A stretch of DNA of 64,000 bases from Undaria pinnatifida. Taxonomy: Eukaryota; Sar; Phaeophyceae; Laminariales; Alariaceae. How positions within the stretch are numbered: position 1 is the stretch's first letter; every line of letters begins with the position of its first letter. The notes under the pieces were generated by a model, which saw only the letters and a program-made list of their open reading frames with translations, searched no databases and had not been told where the DNA came from. The stretch lies in NCBI GenBank assembly GCA_012845835.1, contig JABAKD010000029.1, positions 13,283,892 to 13,347,891 of the forward strand. Direction: 5' to 3'. Position numbers and translations under genes: made by a program. This document shows positions 1 through 10,311 of this stretch, in pieces.

Positions 1-9
1 TTCGTGCAT

Positions 10-135
10 GGTGAAAGCAATGTGTGCCTGGTCGGTGAAAGCCCGACGTGCTCCATCCCGGTGCTTTGACCGTAGGGATGCGAGGGTATACGGTCTTGAG
101 ACCACAGCCAAACAAGATACAAGTACCCCCCCCCG
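10..135 (+). repeat. Dispersed C-tailed repeat, family R5
   Basis: A segment reading CCCGACGTGCTCC, then a GGATGCGAGGGT block, then a C-run. Related copies lie at 25590-25745 (same strand) and 14828-14945 (opposite strand). A homopolymer tail after a conserved body would fit a SINE-like element, but I see no clear pol III boxes. Confidence 0.6.
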
Positions 136-163
136 GCTACCGGTATGAGTGGATACGCGGCTG

Positions 164-368
164 CAGTGAGTGGTAGCCTCCCTAGATAGTGCACCGGAAT
201 GTGAGCCAGCCGAGAACGCCGGCAGTATAGCGGACACCGGCACTACTGGGCATATTGCCGATACTGGTTATAGTATATGGCAGCGGGTTGCAGTCGCGGC
301 AACGATTTGGCCGGCACTTTATCGGCAGCAAGAACTGTTCAACCGGCACTGCAGAGGGACAACGACTG
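164..368. mobile_element. MITE of the CCGGCACTAT family (R1), full-length copy
   Basis: About 205 bp with inverted ends that start CAGT and carry a CTCCCTA-type block, and several internal CCGGCA motifs in both orientations. Copies of the same family lie at 910-1109, 7867-8000, 11810-12019, 16699-16878, 29056-29238 and 55195-55430. No coding capacity is visible; the short open frames here are chance. Confidence 0.7.
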
Positions 369-479
369 TACTCTATGTAGAAGGGATCGTGGTGTCACAG
401 AGAAAAGGCGCAATAGCCTCCGCGATTCTAGAATTCGAGCTGCATGGGGCGGCGAACCTAACACAAAATCCGCCCACAC

Positions 480-645
480 GGTACAGGAAAACTAGTAAGA
501 AACTCGGGAATAGTGAAGTCAGACTGACACTTACAGAAATATAAGAAATCCGGGAGCCGTAATACTGAATTTGGTGTAGGACGCACCCCCCGCCAAATAA
601 AAAACTCCGCCTGGGTCGGTATTTCTGTTTCTTCTTATCAGGGTG
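480..645 (+). repeat. Dispersed repeat, family R3
   Basis: Contains the family core GGGAGCCGTAATACTGAA followed by a GTAGGACGCACCC block and a pyrimidine-rich end. Similar units are stacked at 5640-6200 and stand alone at 8870-9005. Confidence 0.55.
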
Positions 646-839
646 TTTTGTGTACTGAAAGGATGGACTGGTGGTGCCTGGAGGAGACAGCATGGAAAAA
701 CTGATACAAGTTTCTGATAAATGTTGGCGGCAATTAAATGCCTCAACAACGGGAAACTCTTTCCTTTTTTCCTGCGGCTCCTATTAATACCACACCTTTG
801 GCCTTTACCTTACGTACGCACCAAGCAGCTCATTACTAC

Positions 840-843
840 AGTG

Positions 844-890
<47 letters not shown>

Positions 891-892
891 GC
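840..892 (+). repeat. (TAC)n microsatellite
   Basis: About 17 perfect or near-perfect TAC triplets, next to a MITE copy that begins at 910. Confidence 0.95.
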
Positions 893-909
893 TATCATGC
901 CACAATACA

Positions 910-1109
910 CAGTGCTGGGTCGCCTTACTTGTGCCGGTATGTGCCAGCCAACAATACCAGCAGCATACCGGACACCGGCAGTATTGGGCATAAGTACCGA
1001 TACTAGAACCAGTATTATAGCGAATTGCAATCGTGCCTGTCGAATTTCACCGGCACTATACCGGCAATAGGCACTATTCCACCGGCACCATATAGGGAGA
1101 CCCTCACTG
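910..1109. mobile_element. MITE of the CCGGCACTAT family (R1)
   Basis: About 200 bp. The right end has ATAGGGAGACCCTCACTG, the inverted form of the family's left end. The interior contains GTGCCAGCCAACAATACC as in the 11810 copy. Confidence 0.75.
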
Positions 1110-1224
1110 CACTACTACTCTGTACTAGTACTACTACACTGCTATAATATCTCTGACACACGCTACTAATAGTACGGTAGGATTGCACCTAAACTTTCCT
1201 CGTAATGTCCTCAATTTTGGTTAA

Positions 1225-1300
1225 TTAATTGGGGGAAGCTCCATACCTCACCCAAATACTGGTTTCGAGAAAAGGAATGAAAGTGCAACACGGTGAACAT
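1225..1300 (+). repeat. Dispersed repeat, family R2
   Basis: Core reads GAAGCTCCATACCTCACCC, then CTGGTTTCGAGAAAAGGAAT and AAAGTGCAAC. It matches copies at 15083-15172, 26118-26210 and 33470-33545 at about 70-80 percent by eye. Confidence 0.6.
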
Positions 1301-1639
1301 TCTCATCGCCCACTCTACTAATACCTATATTATATGCCGAAAAGTGTTGCAAATGGATTTCCAACGATATTCGGTAGTCACCAAGTCGAGGAACCCTCAA
1401 AATTTTAGGCAAAAAAATGCTACGCCGATCGCAACACGCAACTAACTGCTGGTCGTTGTCTATATCTCTCAAAAGGCATGCTGTGTTACTTCCAACGCAC
1501 GAGCGACACTACTACTAAGAATGGACCCTCCGACGTCCTCTCCTACACCGACAAAAACCACGCCGTTTTCACTCCCTGTCTGCCTGTCTGAAAACTCTCG
1601 AAATATCCCGCTCATTGTTTGTACAGATCACGATCTAGA

Positions 1640-1880
1640 TCTAGATTGTCCTACGACTATCGCTATGGCATGCTGTGCACGATCTGTGTGGAACAGATCC
1701 AACCCAGGAACCATGTTGTGCTACTTGTAGTCGTTCAGACCACCCGGCTCTCACCGGGCAACACGATCTATGATTGGCTGTTCTGTGGAGATCTTACCTA
1801 GAGAGCAATGATCTGCCCGCCCTGAAAGACATTGATCATGGAATGAGATCTGCATCGTAGATCTGATCTGCAAGAGGTGT
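1640..1880 (+). repeat. Dispersed repeat, family R6, copy 1
   Basis: About 240 bp, AGATC-rich, with CCAACCCAGGAACCATG and CACCGGGCAACACGATC blocks. It is a diverged duplicate of 2425-2670 and an inverted relative of 12570-12800. Confidence 0.6.
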
Positions 1881-2424
1881 GCAACTCCCGGAATATTCTA
1901 CTACTACTGCCTGCCTTAACTCACTGCAAAAAGGACCTCATTTTAATTCCAGGTGGTGAATCCCCAAACCGGAGGGTGCACTTGCGAAGGGACTATAATC
2001 GGGACCCCTCGTTATTGCGGTTTCTTTCCAGATGACAACACCCGCACTAAAGTGGGACCCTCTGAAACATCCAACCGTGCTCTGTATGACAGAGGTCATG
2101 ACTCGCCGTTTTAACCGCACTAACGCGGGACCTCGACTGTAATAACCATGTCGACCACCTGCATTATTAGATTGACCCGTCTTCCTCGGCTTGGCATGGC
2201 AGACTGGAAAAATGAAAGTAAAATGAAAACTGTCAAACAAAACAGATCACCGCAGAACACAAGCAAAGCGAAATAAAGCAAACCGAACCAAATCAAACAG
2301 CCCGGACACCATTCGGCCAATTAACTGTCCACCAAGCAGCTAAACCCGCTACATACAGCTAAGCCACTCGTAGACACAGAACCACGCCGAAAAATGGCCC
2401 AGCAATATCATACACTATTGCACA

Positions 2425-2670
2425 CATCGGACAGATGACGGTCTAGATCATCGATACCATCGATATCCAACGTTTGTCGCTGTGATGTGTTGTGCGGGAT
2501 CTCTGTAGTACAGCTCCAACCCAGGAAACATGACATGTACTAGAGCATTCAGATTGTCTGGCCCTCGCCCGGCAACCTGATTTATACGCCATGCAGATCA
2601 TGTTGACCAGGAATGTATCTGTCCTGAAAGAGACAGATCATGCACAGGGATCTGATCAATCCGTCGTGCG
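2425..2670 (+). repeat. Dispersed repeat, family R6, copy 2
   Basis: Shares the CCAACCCAGGAAACATG and GCCCGGCAACCTGAT blocks and the order of AGATC words with the copy 800 bp upstream. Confidence 0.6.
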
Positions 2671-3165
2671 TGCAATATTGACGCCTCGGGGACACTTCGT
2701 ATCACATGATGTCTTGAATTTGTACTTCGTATAATACCAGGTATGTATGAATTAATTACAGCTCACCCCGCCCCTAGCTACGTGTATGTATAGGGGGGGT
2801 GTTGAAAATTCAATTCATACTATACTAGGTACATATACTATCGTCTCCTCGAATCCTGAAAACAACTAATCAAAACAATTTCCATTCAATCAATTAATAA
2901 ATTAACGACTGCGAAGGTTTACGGTCTAGATCTAAAGGCTACACGGCCGGCCATGTGTGACACTGAATACCCCCCTACACTATTCATTGCACGTTTAATT
3001 GTTATGACAAAAGCATAGCAAGGCTTGATGGATGCCTGGAACACTAGCTACTAGTAACACTCAAATTCGGTCTCATATCCAAGCATCATAGAGCAGGTGG
3101 TGTGCTGTTGTGCCGGCCGGGGGCGCGTCCTCCTTTGCCTATTTTACGAAGACCAAGCAGAGGTA
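2671..3165. other. Non-coding stretch, nothing recognised
   Basis: AT-rich sequence with a short C/G run near 2765-2800 and no open frame of interest. No known family seen. Confidence 0.5.
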
Positions 3166-3169
3166 GAAG

Positions 3170-3500
3170 ACAGTCGGGGGGGGGGGAGATAAGGGAGGTA
3201 AAGGAAGGGACGGGGTGAGGGGGGGGGTAGAGTTAGAGGACAGGGGGCCAGGGGTGTGAAAATGATAAGGCATAGGAAGGGCAGGGCCGGGGGGGGAGTG
3301 TACTGGAAAGGGCAGGGGGGGGTTAGTGGGTGGCGGGGGGGGCGGGGGAGGGGGGAGAGGGAGTAGCTGGGAGGGGGGGGGGTGGGGGCAGGAAGAGCGG
3401 CGGGGGAGATAGCGGGGGGATGGGTAGATGGTCGGGGGGGGGCGGGGGGGGAAGGGCGACAAGCGGGGGCTGATGCAAGGAGCGGGGGGGGAGGGGGGTG
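3170..3500 (+). repeat. Guanine-rich low-complexity tract
   Basis: About 330 bp in which the plus strand is mainly G with scattered A. There are more than ten G runs of 6 or longer. The opposite strand gives proline-rich open frames (3139-3666) that are a by-product of composition. It could form G-quadruplexes; that is inference. Confidence 0.85.
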
Positions 3501-3699
3501 AATGAACCTGGTCAAAACGCATACGATGTACATTTGTATAATGGAAGGATCGGCAGCACGTCGACATACATGACAGTAGCATAAACACACGTACAAGGCA
3601 CAAGGAAAAACTTCTCTCACATACGCAAGCATTCAAGGTACACATACGCAAGCTGCAAGATACCATACACAGTAGCGGGCTTATAAAATGCGGTATAGT

Positions 3700-3850
3700 G
3701 CAAACGGATTTTGGTCGCCCTATATCGAGAGGCCGCCCTATTCATGTAGGCAGTTATAGTCAGAATTGTTGTCGTACTACCCGATTTTGACCGCCCTATA
3801 TCGAGTGGCCGCCTTGTTCTACCGCCTATATAGACCGCACTACTGCAGTA
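3700..3850 (+). repeat. Diverged fragments related to the GGCGGTC MITE (R7)
   Basis: Two copies of a CCGCCCTATATCGAG block about 90 bp apart. The complement (CGATATAGGGCGG) resembles the CGATATAAGGCGGTC core of the element at 26273. Confidence 0.4.
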
Positions 3851-4469
3851 GCGAGGGAATTATTTCCTCTGTAGTTTAGTTCGCCGTCTGATAATTAGAC
3901 TAGTGTGCAGCAAAGCATATTGAAATCCACTCGTATCAGTTGATAATCGCACTCGTATCATATACCTGGTGTAGTATGATGTGTGAATACTAACTTCAGA
4001 GTGACACACGAACATCGTACCAGGTAGAGCTGGGGTGTATCAGTGACTGCATCGTAGTACAGTGTCGCTTAGTCATCTACAAGCACTGCTGCAGCTGTGT
4101 CAGCCCCTTTGCGAACGAAGCCAAAATAAAAATAAGAAAATACAAAAAAATGGCTTGATAACAGCATCGAGCACATAAAGTAGCCCGGGGTTGGGGATGT
4201 ACCCGAAAAGTGCAATGTGAGGAGCTGTGTGACACACGTGCAGTATTGTGATCCCATTGATAGCAATAGCACTGCTGCAAGTCTGTCCTAGATGCTTGCT
4301 TGCTGATATCGCAATCGTCATTTTTCGGGTCCCTTTAGTCCCTTTACATGCTTCCAAAAGGGTTGAGCGTAGTGCTGGCATAGTCAGGGCCAGATGATCG
4401 CATCATGGCGTGAGCATATTCCGCTACTCGACACCATGGTATTGTGGGCCTACCAGCATTTTTCCACAA

Positions 4470-4675
4470 CCATTATCATCATCATGATGGTCATCATGAT
4501 CATGATCATGATAATCGTGATCACTACCAACATTGTCATCATTATGTTAAGGGTGGAACACTATTATAACATTGTCGTCAATATCGTCATCACCATCATC
4601 ATCGACATTATCATCATCACCATCATCACCATCATCATCATCATCATCATCATCATAATCATCACCATCATCGTT

Positions 4676-4712
<37 letters not shown>

Positions 4713-4880
4713 CCATCGTCATCATCGTCATCGTGTCGAGGGTTATGATGATGATGTTGATCACCATCACCATCACCATCACCATCACCATCACCATCAC
4801 CATCATCACCATCACCATCATCATCATCATCATCATCATGAACATCATCATCATCATCATCTTCATCGTCATCATCGTCA
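4470..4880 (+). repeat. (ATC/CAT)n trinucleotide array
   Basis: About 410 bp of degenerate CAT/ATC triplets. It is open on both strands, giving poly-Ile on plus and poly-Asp or poly-Met on minus. Openness in several frames argues for low-complexity sequence rather than a gene. Confidence 0.95.
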
Positions 4881-5050
4881 CCCCTCAATGAATTTCAACA
4901 CATACTACCGTGCCACAGATACCTGATACAACATCACACGTCCTAAAAATTGAAATCAACACATTCGTGTGATCGATGCTGTAAAGCTGCCAGTTTTCTT
5001 TTCGCGTTTATTCTCTTTGGGTTACTAAATATGTTACATCTGTAGTCTAA

Positions 5051-5614
5051 CTATTTATTCACCTGTTCTTGCATAGCGCGCATGAAGTTGAGCACCTTGG
5101 CCGTCACTGCTCCCTCTTTCCCAGTCTTCCCCGCCACGGACTCCAGGCCAGACGACGGCTGCCGTGACAGCCCAACATCCTCCTCAGCAACTTCCTTGGC
5201 CAATGGCTCTTCCAGCACCGCACGATCCACACGTACCCTCCCCATCTTACCCTCCTCGATCGCGCGACGATACCCATCTATCCCACCGGCGATTGCGCTC
5301 GAAAACCTCCCGCGCACAAACCGGCAAACAGCCCATATGGCATCCTGCGTGTACGCGAACACTGCCACCCAGCCACCTCCTTTGGCCGCGAGCTTCTCCT
5401 CCATGAAAGCGACGAAGTGGCGGGCAACATTGAGATCGGAGGGTACGTGAGACAGCAATTCGCCGATCTCGGTAGCACCCTGAGCTATGCCTGACGAAAG
5501 CTGGTCCCCAGCGGTCATCGCAGCATTAAACATATCCTGGCGTGCTTGTACGGCCCGCGGAGAGTTTGCTGCGTCTTGAATTTTGTCCCACGCTTGCCTT
5601 ATAGTCCAAACCAC
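5051..5614 (-). CDS. Exon 2 of the unknown secreted/membrane protein gene
   Basis: 187 codons plus stop. The acceptor AG is at 5616-5615. High alanine and balanced charge look like real coding rather than a chance frame. Confidence 0.7.
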   Translation of the reverse strand: MVWTIRQAWDKIQDAANSPRAVQARQDMFNAAMTAGDQLSSGIAQGATEIGELLSHVPSDLNVARHFVAFMEEKLAAKGGGWVAVFAYTQDAIWAVCRFVRGRFSSAIAGGIDGYRRAIEEGKMGRVRVDRAVLEEPLAKEVAEEDVGLSRQPSSGLESVAGKTGKEGAVTAKVLNFMRAMQEQVNK

Positions 5615-7061
5615 CTATGAACAAGAAGCAGGGAAATGAGAAAGCCAGCCTGTTACCTACGTTGAGAGACTCGGGAGCCATTATGTTGAAGTTAGTGTAG
5701 AACGCACCCACTCTCAAAAAACAACCCGCACTCGGTCAACTTTATTTAGCGTTTCTTATAAGAAACACGGTATTGAGAGAGAGAGCGTCAGAATGTTATT
5801 TACGGGAACATACGAAGTCCGGAAGCTGCAATGCTGAAATCAGTGGAACGCACCCTATCCTCAAGCAAGAAACCCAGCCTCAGTCAGTGTTCCTGTGTCC
5901 TAAAGCAGGGTAATACGAAATTCAGACTGATATTTACGCGAGTAGTAGACGAAATCCGCGAGCATGTGTACTGAAGTTAGTGTAGAACGCAAAGTGCTCT
6001 CAAACAAGAAACCCCGCCTAGGTTTCCAGTACACTACCGGCCCTCTAAAAAAAAAGAGCCCCACACAAAAAATAGCCATAAAGTTGCGGAAAAACGAGAA
6101 ATACGGGAGCCGTCATGCTGAAGTTAGTGTAGAACGCACCCTCAACTGAATAAGAAAACCGGCCTACAGTATAGGTTCTGCTTCTTACAAGGCACTGTAA
6201 ACCAGAGTGCTACTGTCGATGGGTGGCAATAACAGCAGTTTATAAATAGTGTGAAGAACACGCACATGCACTTACCGGGGGTGAGAGCGCAGTATACTGG
6301 AACCCATGCCAGGCGTATGTTATCAGCGTGCAGCTAGCGGACAGCAGGCTCATGCTCACAGGCCCAGCAGCACCATGGGCAACCTGCAACGCCCTCATAC
6401 CGAGCTTGGCCACCGACACTGATTCGAGGTCCTCAGAGATGAGCTGAATCTCCGCGATTACGTCATTGAAAAGGGCCGCAGTAGATTCGATTTCTGCAGG
6501 CGTGGCATCTACCCCCCGCGCTAGCGCCGATATGGCCTCCCGAATGGTACCATCCAGCGAGCCCCATGTCAAAGCCTGCCACCGGCAGTCGGCGTCAATG
6601 CTGGGCAAGGTGCACTCTGGCTGGCGCGGGGCAGCGATCTCGCAGTCGGTGGTCATGTTGCACGTGCCCGGGGGCTGGAGCCCCGTCTCTTCATGTTCCC
6701 AAGCAATGGCAAGGGCAGTGGTGTTGGTGGAAACCGTGCTGCCCATGGCCTGGCTGGTTCGAGCATCCTGCAGGAGCATCGTTAGCGAGTCTCCGACGGA
6801 GCGGGCGTTGTACCTGCGAGCGAAGACAGAGCTAGTGGAAATGTCACCCAGGGCGAGTGATACTTCAGAGAGGAAGGCAACGTCCTCTGTGGTGTCGCAC
6901 GAGTAAGGCATCGTGAGACAGCATGCCCCAGGCATTACGGCAGCGAGCTCCATGCTGGTGGTGGTTGAGTCGCTGTTTGGGCTCGATACGGAGAGTGCGA
7001 TTAGGATTGCCGAGAGAAGCTTGAAGGGTCGCCCGCAGAAGGTCGAGTCCATCGTCCTCAT
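5051..7061 (-). CDS. Two-exon gene for an unknown secreted or membrane protein
   Basis: Not recognised. Exon 1 is 7061-6276 (ATG at 7061) and exon 2 is 5614-5051 (TAG at 5053-5051), giving about 449 residues. Exon 1 ends ...SPP before GTAAGT. Exon 2 begins after TTCATAG with VVWTIRQAW, and both junctions are phase 0. The start MRTMDSTFCG is followed by a hydrophobic run LLSAILIALSVSS, typical of a signal peptide or anchor. Exon 1 has paired cysteines (GACCL, SCDTT, GTCNMTTDCE, PECTL, DADCRW), as in an extracellular domain, and a second weakly hydrophobic stretch near its end. Exon 2 is mostly alanine-rich amphipathic helix with FVAFMEEKLAAKGGGWVAVF and no stop for 188 codons. The frame stays open upstream of 7061 to 7289, but that part is glutamine/serine-rich and lacks a signal, so I chose the inner ATG. 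An upstream exon cannot be excluded. Confidence 0.65.
5640..6200 (+). repeat. Stacked R3 repeat units within an intron
   Basis: Four degenerate units of about 120-150 bp, each with GGAGCCNTNATGNTGAAGTT and GTGTAGAACGCACCC-like blocks (near 5675, 5825, 5955 and 6105). They fill most of the 661-bp intron of the unknown gene. Confidence 0.75.
6276..7061 (-). CDS. Exon 1 of the unknown secreted/membrane protein gene
   Basis: 262 codons with signal-like N-terminus and cysteine pairs. The donor GTAAGT starts at 6275. Confidence 0.65.
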
Positions 7062-7866
7062 GCTGCTGCTTGCTTGTTGCTTGCTGCTGCTTGCTGCTGC
7101 TTGCCGCTTGCTGTGTTGCCCTGAGAATATCGCGTGTCGAAAACTCCTGTGCTCTCTGCTGTGTGTCCCGCGCGCGACTCTCCGCTCTGATTCGAAAAGT
7201 CGATCCTGTTGTTGTGGTTGTTGTTGCTGTGTGGCTGGAGGCAAACATCCAGCTATTAGTAAGGGGTGATATAACGATAGGTTCGACACGGTTCAAGATC
7301 TCACTTGACGTTTCGAAACGCTCCAGACCAATCATCACTCACTGTGTGCGTGGCATATCGCATCGGATCCTGTCAACAAAAGGTCAACGGTATGTTAATA
7401 GTCTAGACTAGTCTAGTATCTTGCCCGATATTCATACAGATGATGCGCATACAAAAAAAGTACAGCAGTACAACAGCTAGTATTGACCCCTCATTGTGCC
7501 GGTTGCCTGCTACAGAGCCTGCGAAACCGCTTGGTACGGACGGAAGCAGCACGGATGGAATCGACCAGTGGAGGCGTAGTGGCAGTACTCGGAGTAGGGC
7601 CGGTGTTGCCGGCATAGTGCTGGTGTTTTCAGCTGGCTAATACCAGCATTAAATTGTAGGGGAGCCAGGACTGTGGAATTATCGATTTTATTCTCTCATC
7701 TAGAATCAACACAACTGCCTTGACAGCGAGCACCACAGTAGTAGGTGGAAGCTTGGTGTGTGGTCACAGGCAGGTGGTAGCGCGAGCAGGGCGGTTGGCG
7801 GTAGACAGGACACAGTCAACGAAAACGTATCGTCTGGGAATGAAGTACAATAAATACAGCATGCTG
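7062..7866. other. Intergenic/upstream region
   Basis: Contains CTGCTTGCTG low-complexity sequence (7065-7110) just upstream of the unknown gene's ATG and, near 7565-7650, a fragment of the CCGGCACTAT MITE family. No other gene seen. Confidence 0.5.
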
Positions 7867-8000
7867 CAGTATTCGCCCCTTTATAGCGCTGGCATCATAT
7901 ATGTGCGCCGGAAACACCGGCAGTATACGCAGCGCCAACCGGTATATTAGCAGCCGCCGACACTACTCAACCGGCACTAGGAAGCACTACTAGACTACTG
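7867..8000. mobile_element. MITE R1, internally shortened copy
   Basis: About 134 bp, beginning CAGTATTCGCCCCTTTATAG and ending CTACTG followed by TA. It has CCGGCA motifs but a shorter middle than the other copies. Confidence 0.6.
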
Positions 8001-8869
8001 TAGTAGTATCGTACCAGCTTTGTTCCTGGAACTTTTCGTACTGACACCTCGACCTCTGTGACCTCGGCGCCGATCGGAGCAGCTGGTTCGGCAGGCGCGG
8101 CCTAGAAAATTGCATCTCGACCTCCCCGCTTGTCAACCCGAGTGACGGTGCGAGCTCACCAGAATACATATAGATAGGGGTACGGACCAGTATGAGTACT
8201 ACTGCGGTTTGCTGTATGTACTTGTTCGAACAATGCTCGTTATCAAGACTGTCAATAATGATAGCCTTTATAACGAACTTTTTTCGAACACGAAAGAAGA
8301 ACCTTTGGGGTCAATTCGCCCTCCCACCGATGACATTCTCTTGGGTTGATCAAGTCCCTAATCAATGCCTGGTTCATCCTTTATTTCGTCCTTTCGTCGT
8401 CGTGAGTTCTATTTTTATAGCGATTCACTCCGCTTACTTCCGACCCTGGTTCGAAAGTGTTATTTTGTAGTCTTCTCTACACTTCGTTTTCTCCTTTTTG
8501 TGGTTTATTACTTTTCGTGGGTCGTTTTTCGCCTCCAACAAAAGCACTCCGGAGTTCGAACGAATCCCACCGAAGTCGTATTTCCCCCTCTTCAAGAAAC
8601 CTCGACCAGAGGGTCGGAGGAGGAGTGAATCACTGTAAAACGGAACTCACGACGATAACAGGACAGTATAAAAAAGGATAAACCAGGCGTTGATTAGGGT
8701 ATTGGTCAACCCTTGAGAATGTTAGCCCAAACATACTTCTGTCCGTACAAAATTCGTTGTTCAGTACCAGGTAAACACGAACCACTCGGTTTAGTCTTCA
8801 CAACGAAAGTTCGAACATACTCCGTATACACGTACAGTATAGACTAGGTCACCAAAAAAGAGACGGTAT
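8001..8869. other. Non-coding stretch, nothing recognised
   Basis: Rich in TTCGAA and GTTCGAAC words (near 8225, 8285, 8450, 8555 and 8810). Open frames are short and overlap in all frames. No family recognised. Confidence 0.4.
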
Positions 8870-9005
8870 TATGAGAGGCAGGTTGATACTTGCAGGAACA
8901 AGACCTGGAGCCGTATTCCTGAAAAATTGAGCGTAGAAGGCGCACACATTATCAAAATAAGAATTTCAGGTTGGACCAGAGTTTCCGTTTCTCATTGGGT
9001 GTACG
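8870..9005 (+). repeat. R3 repeat, single copy
   Basis: Has GGAGCCGTATTCCTGAA, then GCGTAGAAGGCGCAC and a GTTTCCGTTTCTCATT end, matching the family order. Confidence 0.5.
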
Positions 9006-9769
9006 AGTGTTTGCTATATGCAGCAGACCCGACAGTACCACGTTCTACCTTCTTATGGGCACAAAGCTGCGACCTGAGATAATAAGAGCTTAATTTGGGC
9101 AGGGCTCAAATTCTTGCGTAGTAAGGCGGAGCGCGTGCTGCACTACGTTCAGTGTCAAATACAGGAATCCCAGCACGAGTACGATGCAAACTTTTTGTAA
9201 GGGCGACCGACTCTTACGCAGTAAAATTTGAGTGGTAAAAATGGACGAAAGGTGGATAATCAACCGGCCAATATATATGTACTTGTATGCAGCTGTTGTT
9301 CCGTGCGCGGTCTTATCGCGGTTTTGGTTTTTCTGTTTTGTTCCAAATGGGAATCAGCAATATTTCAGAATATAGTACTACTCTTGTTGAGCCAAGTAAC
9401 GATTGAAAAGCGGAGAAATAAAAAAAACAGCTGGGACCTATACGATATTTTGCGATTGACATCAGTTATAGTTTAGACGGTGATCCTCGCCAGTCTTAAC
9501 CGACTGGCGCTTGTCATCCCGCCATCTTCAAGCACATGAGAGCCCCTCCCCCTCCGGGAACCCAGACGCAATCAGGGTATTATGACCGGTTGTATTCCTA
9601 TCAGCAAATTCTACAATAATAGCAGCACAGCCGTCAGAAAGCTGGTTACATATCTTGGTTGTGACACGATCGCGGCGACCCCTCCCCTCCAATCCCGAGG
9701 ATAAGCAAACAGTTTGTATGTGTAATATGTAAGAAAAAGCGAAATGAGGACCCAAATGTTGGAGGTGTC

Positions 9770-9850
9770 TCTATTAGGAGTAGGAACGGTGCTCCGTCTC
9801 GAAAGGGATGCGTGATCAATGGTCGAATGACTAAGGCAAGCAACAAATGA
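9770..9850 (+). repeat. Short duplicated block shared with 17695-17770
   Basis: AGGAGTAGGAACGGTGCT followed by CGAAAGGGATGCGTG and AAGGCAAGCAACA also appears about 7.9 kb downstream in DRG1 intron 1. It resembles the GGATGCG part of family R5. Confidence 0.6.
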
Positions 9851-10015
9851 GTACGCCCCCCCCCCCCTTCAATCCCGAGAGAGTCCCCCCCCCTCCGCGC
9901 CGAATTCCTAACTCAGTCGCGAGAAAACCAGGCAGTGTTTTCTCCAAAAAGCAGCAGCAGCTCAACCAAGCACAGTCGTGGCAATATAGGAGGACATACA
10001 AAAAAAAACTTACAT

Positions 10016-10075
10016 CTTATATCTTCTTTAGGGCCTACATGACGTCTTCATTCAGGCGGTGATCCTTGTGATTCA
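10016..10075 (-). pseudogene. Decayed partial copy ('echo') of DRG1 exon 10
   Basis: On the minus strand it reads KDHRLNEDV, against [11 protein letters not shown] in the real last exon 170 bp away. The shared TATATCTTCTT stretch covers the stop region. One codon is lost and the remainder is diverged, so it is not functional. Confidence 0.75.
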
Positions 10076-10185
10076 TACTCCCCCCCCCCCCCCCCCCCGA
10101 CGAAACCGGGCGTGTACCCCTACGATAAGAGCAATTGCTGCAAGCGACAACAGTAGCATCGTCAGTTATGAATAGCAGTAGTTGG

Positions 10186-10311
10186 TTATATCTTCTTGAC
10201 AATCTGCACGACGTCTTCATCGTTCAACCGGTGGTCTTTTCCTGTCTTCATCGGCTGGTGCTTCACGCTAGAGCCCCAGACCCAGGCGTACTTGAAGTGC
10301 GGCAAAATATC
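10186..10311 (-). CDS. DRG1: DRG1 exon 10 and stop
   Basis: 41 codons plus TAA. Includes [20 protein letters not shown] and ends [10 protein letters not shown]. Confidence 0.97.
   Translation of the reverse strand, partial: DILPHFKYAWVWGSSVKHQPMKTGKDHRLNDEDVVQIVKKI

Noticed and set aside
3139-3666. Proline-rich protein on the minus strand
   Set aside because: Composition of a G-rich tract; overlapping frames are equally open.
4394-4891. Poly-Ile / poly-Asp open frames
   Set aside because: Explained by the ATC trinucleotide array, which is open on both strands.
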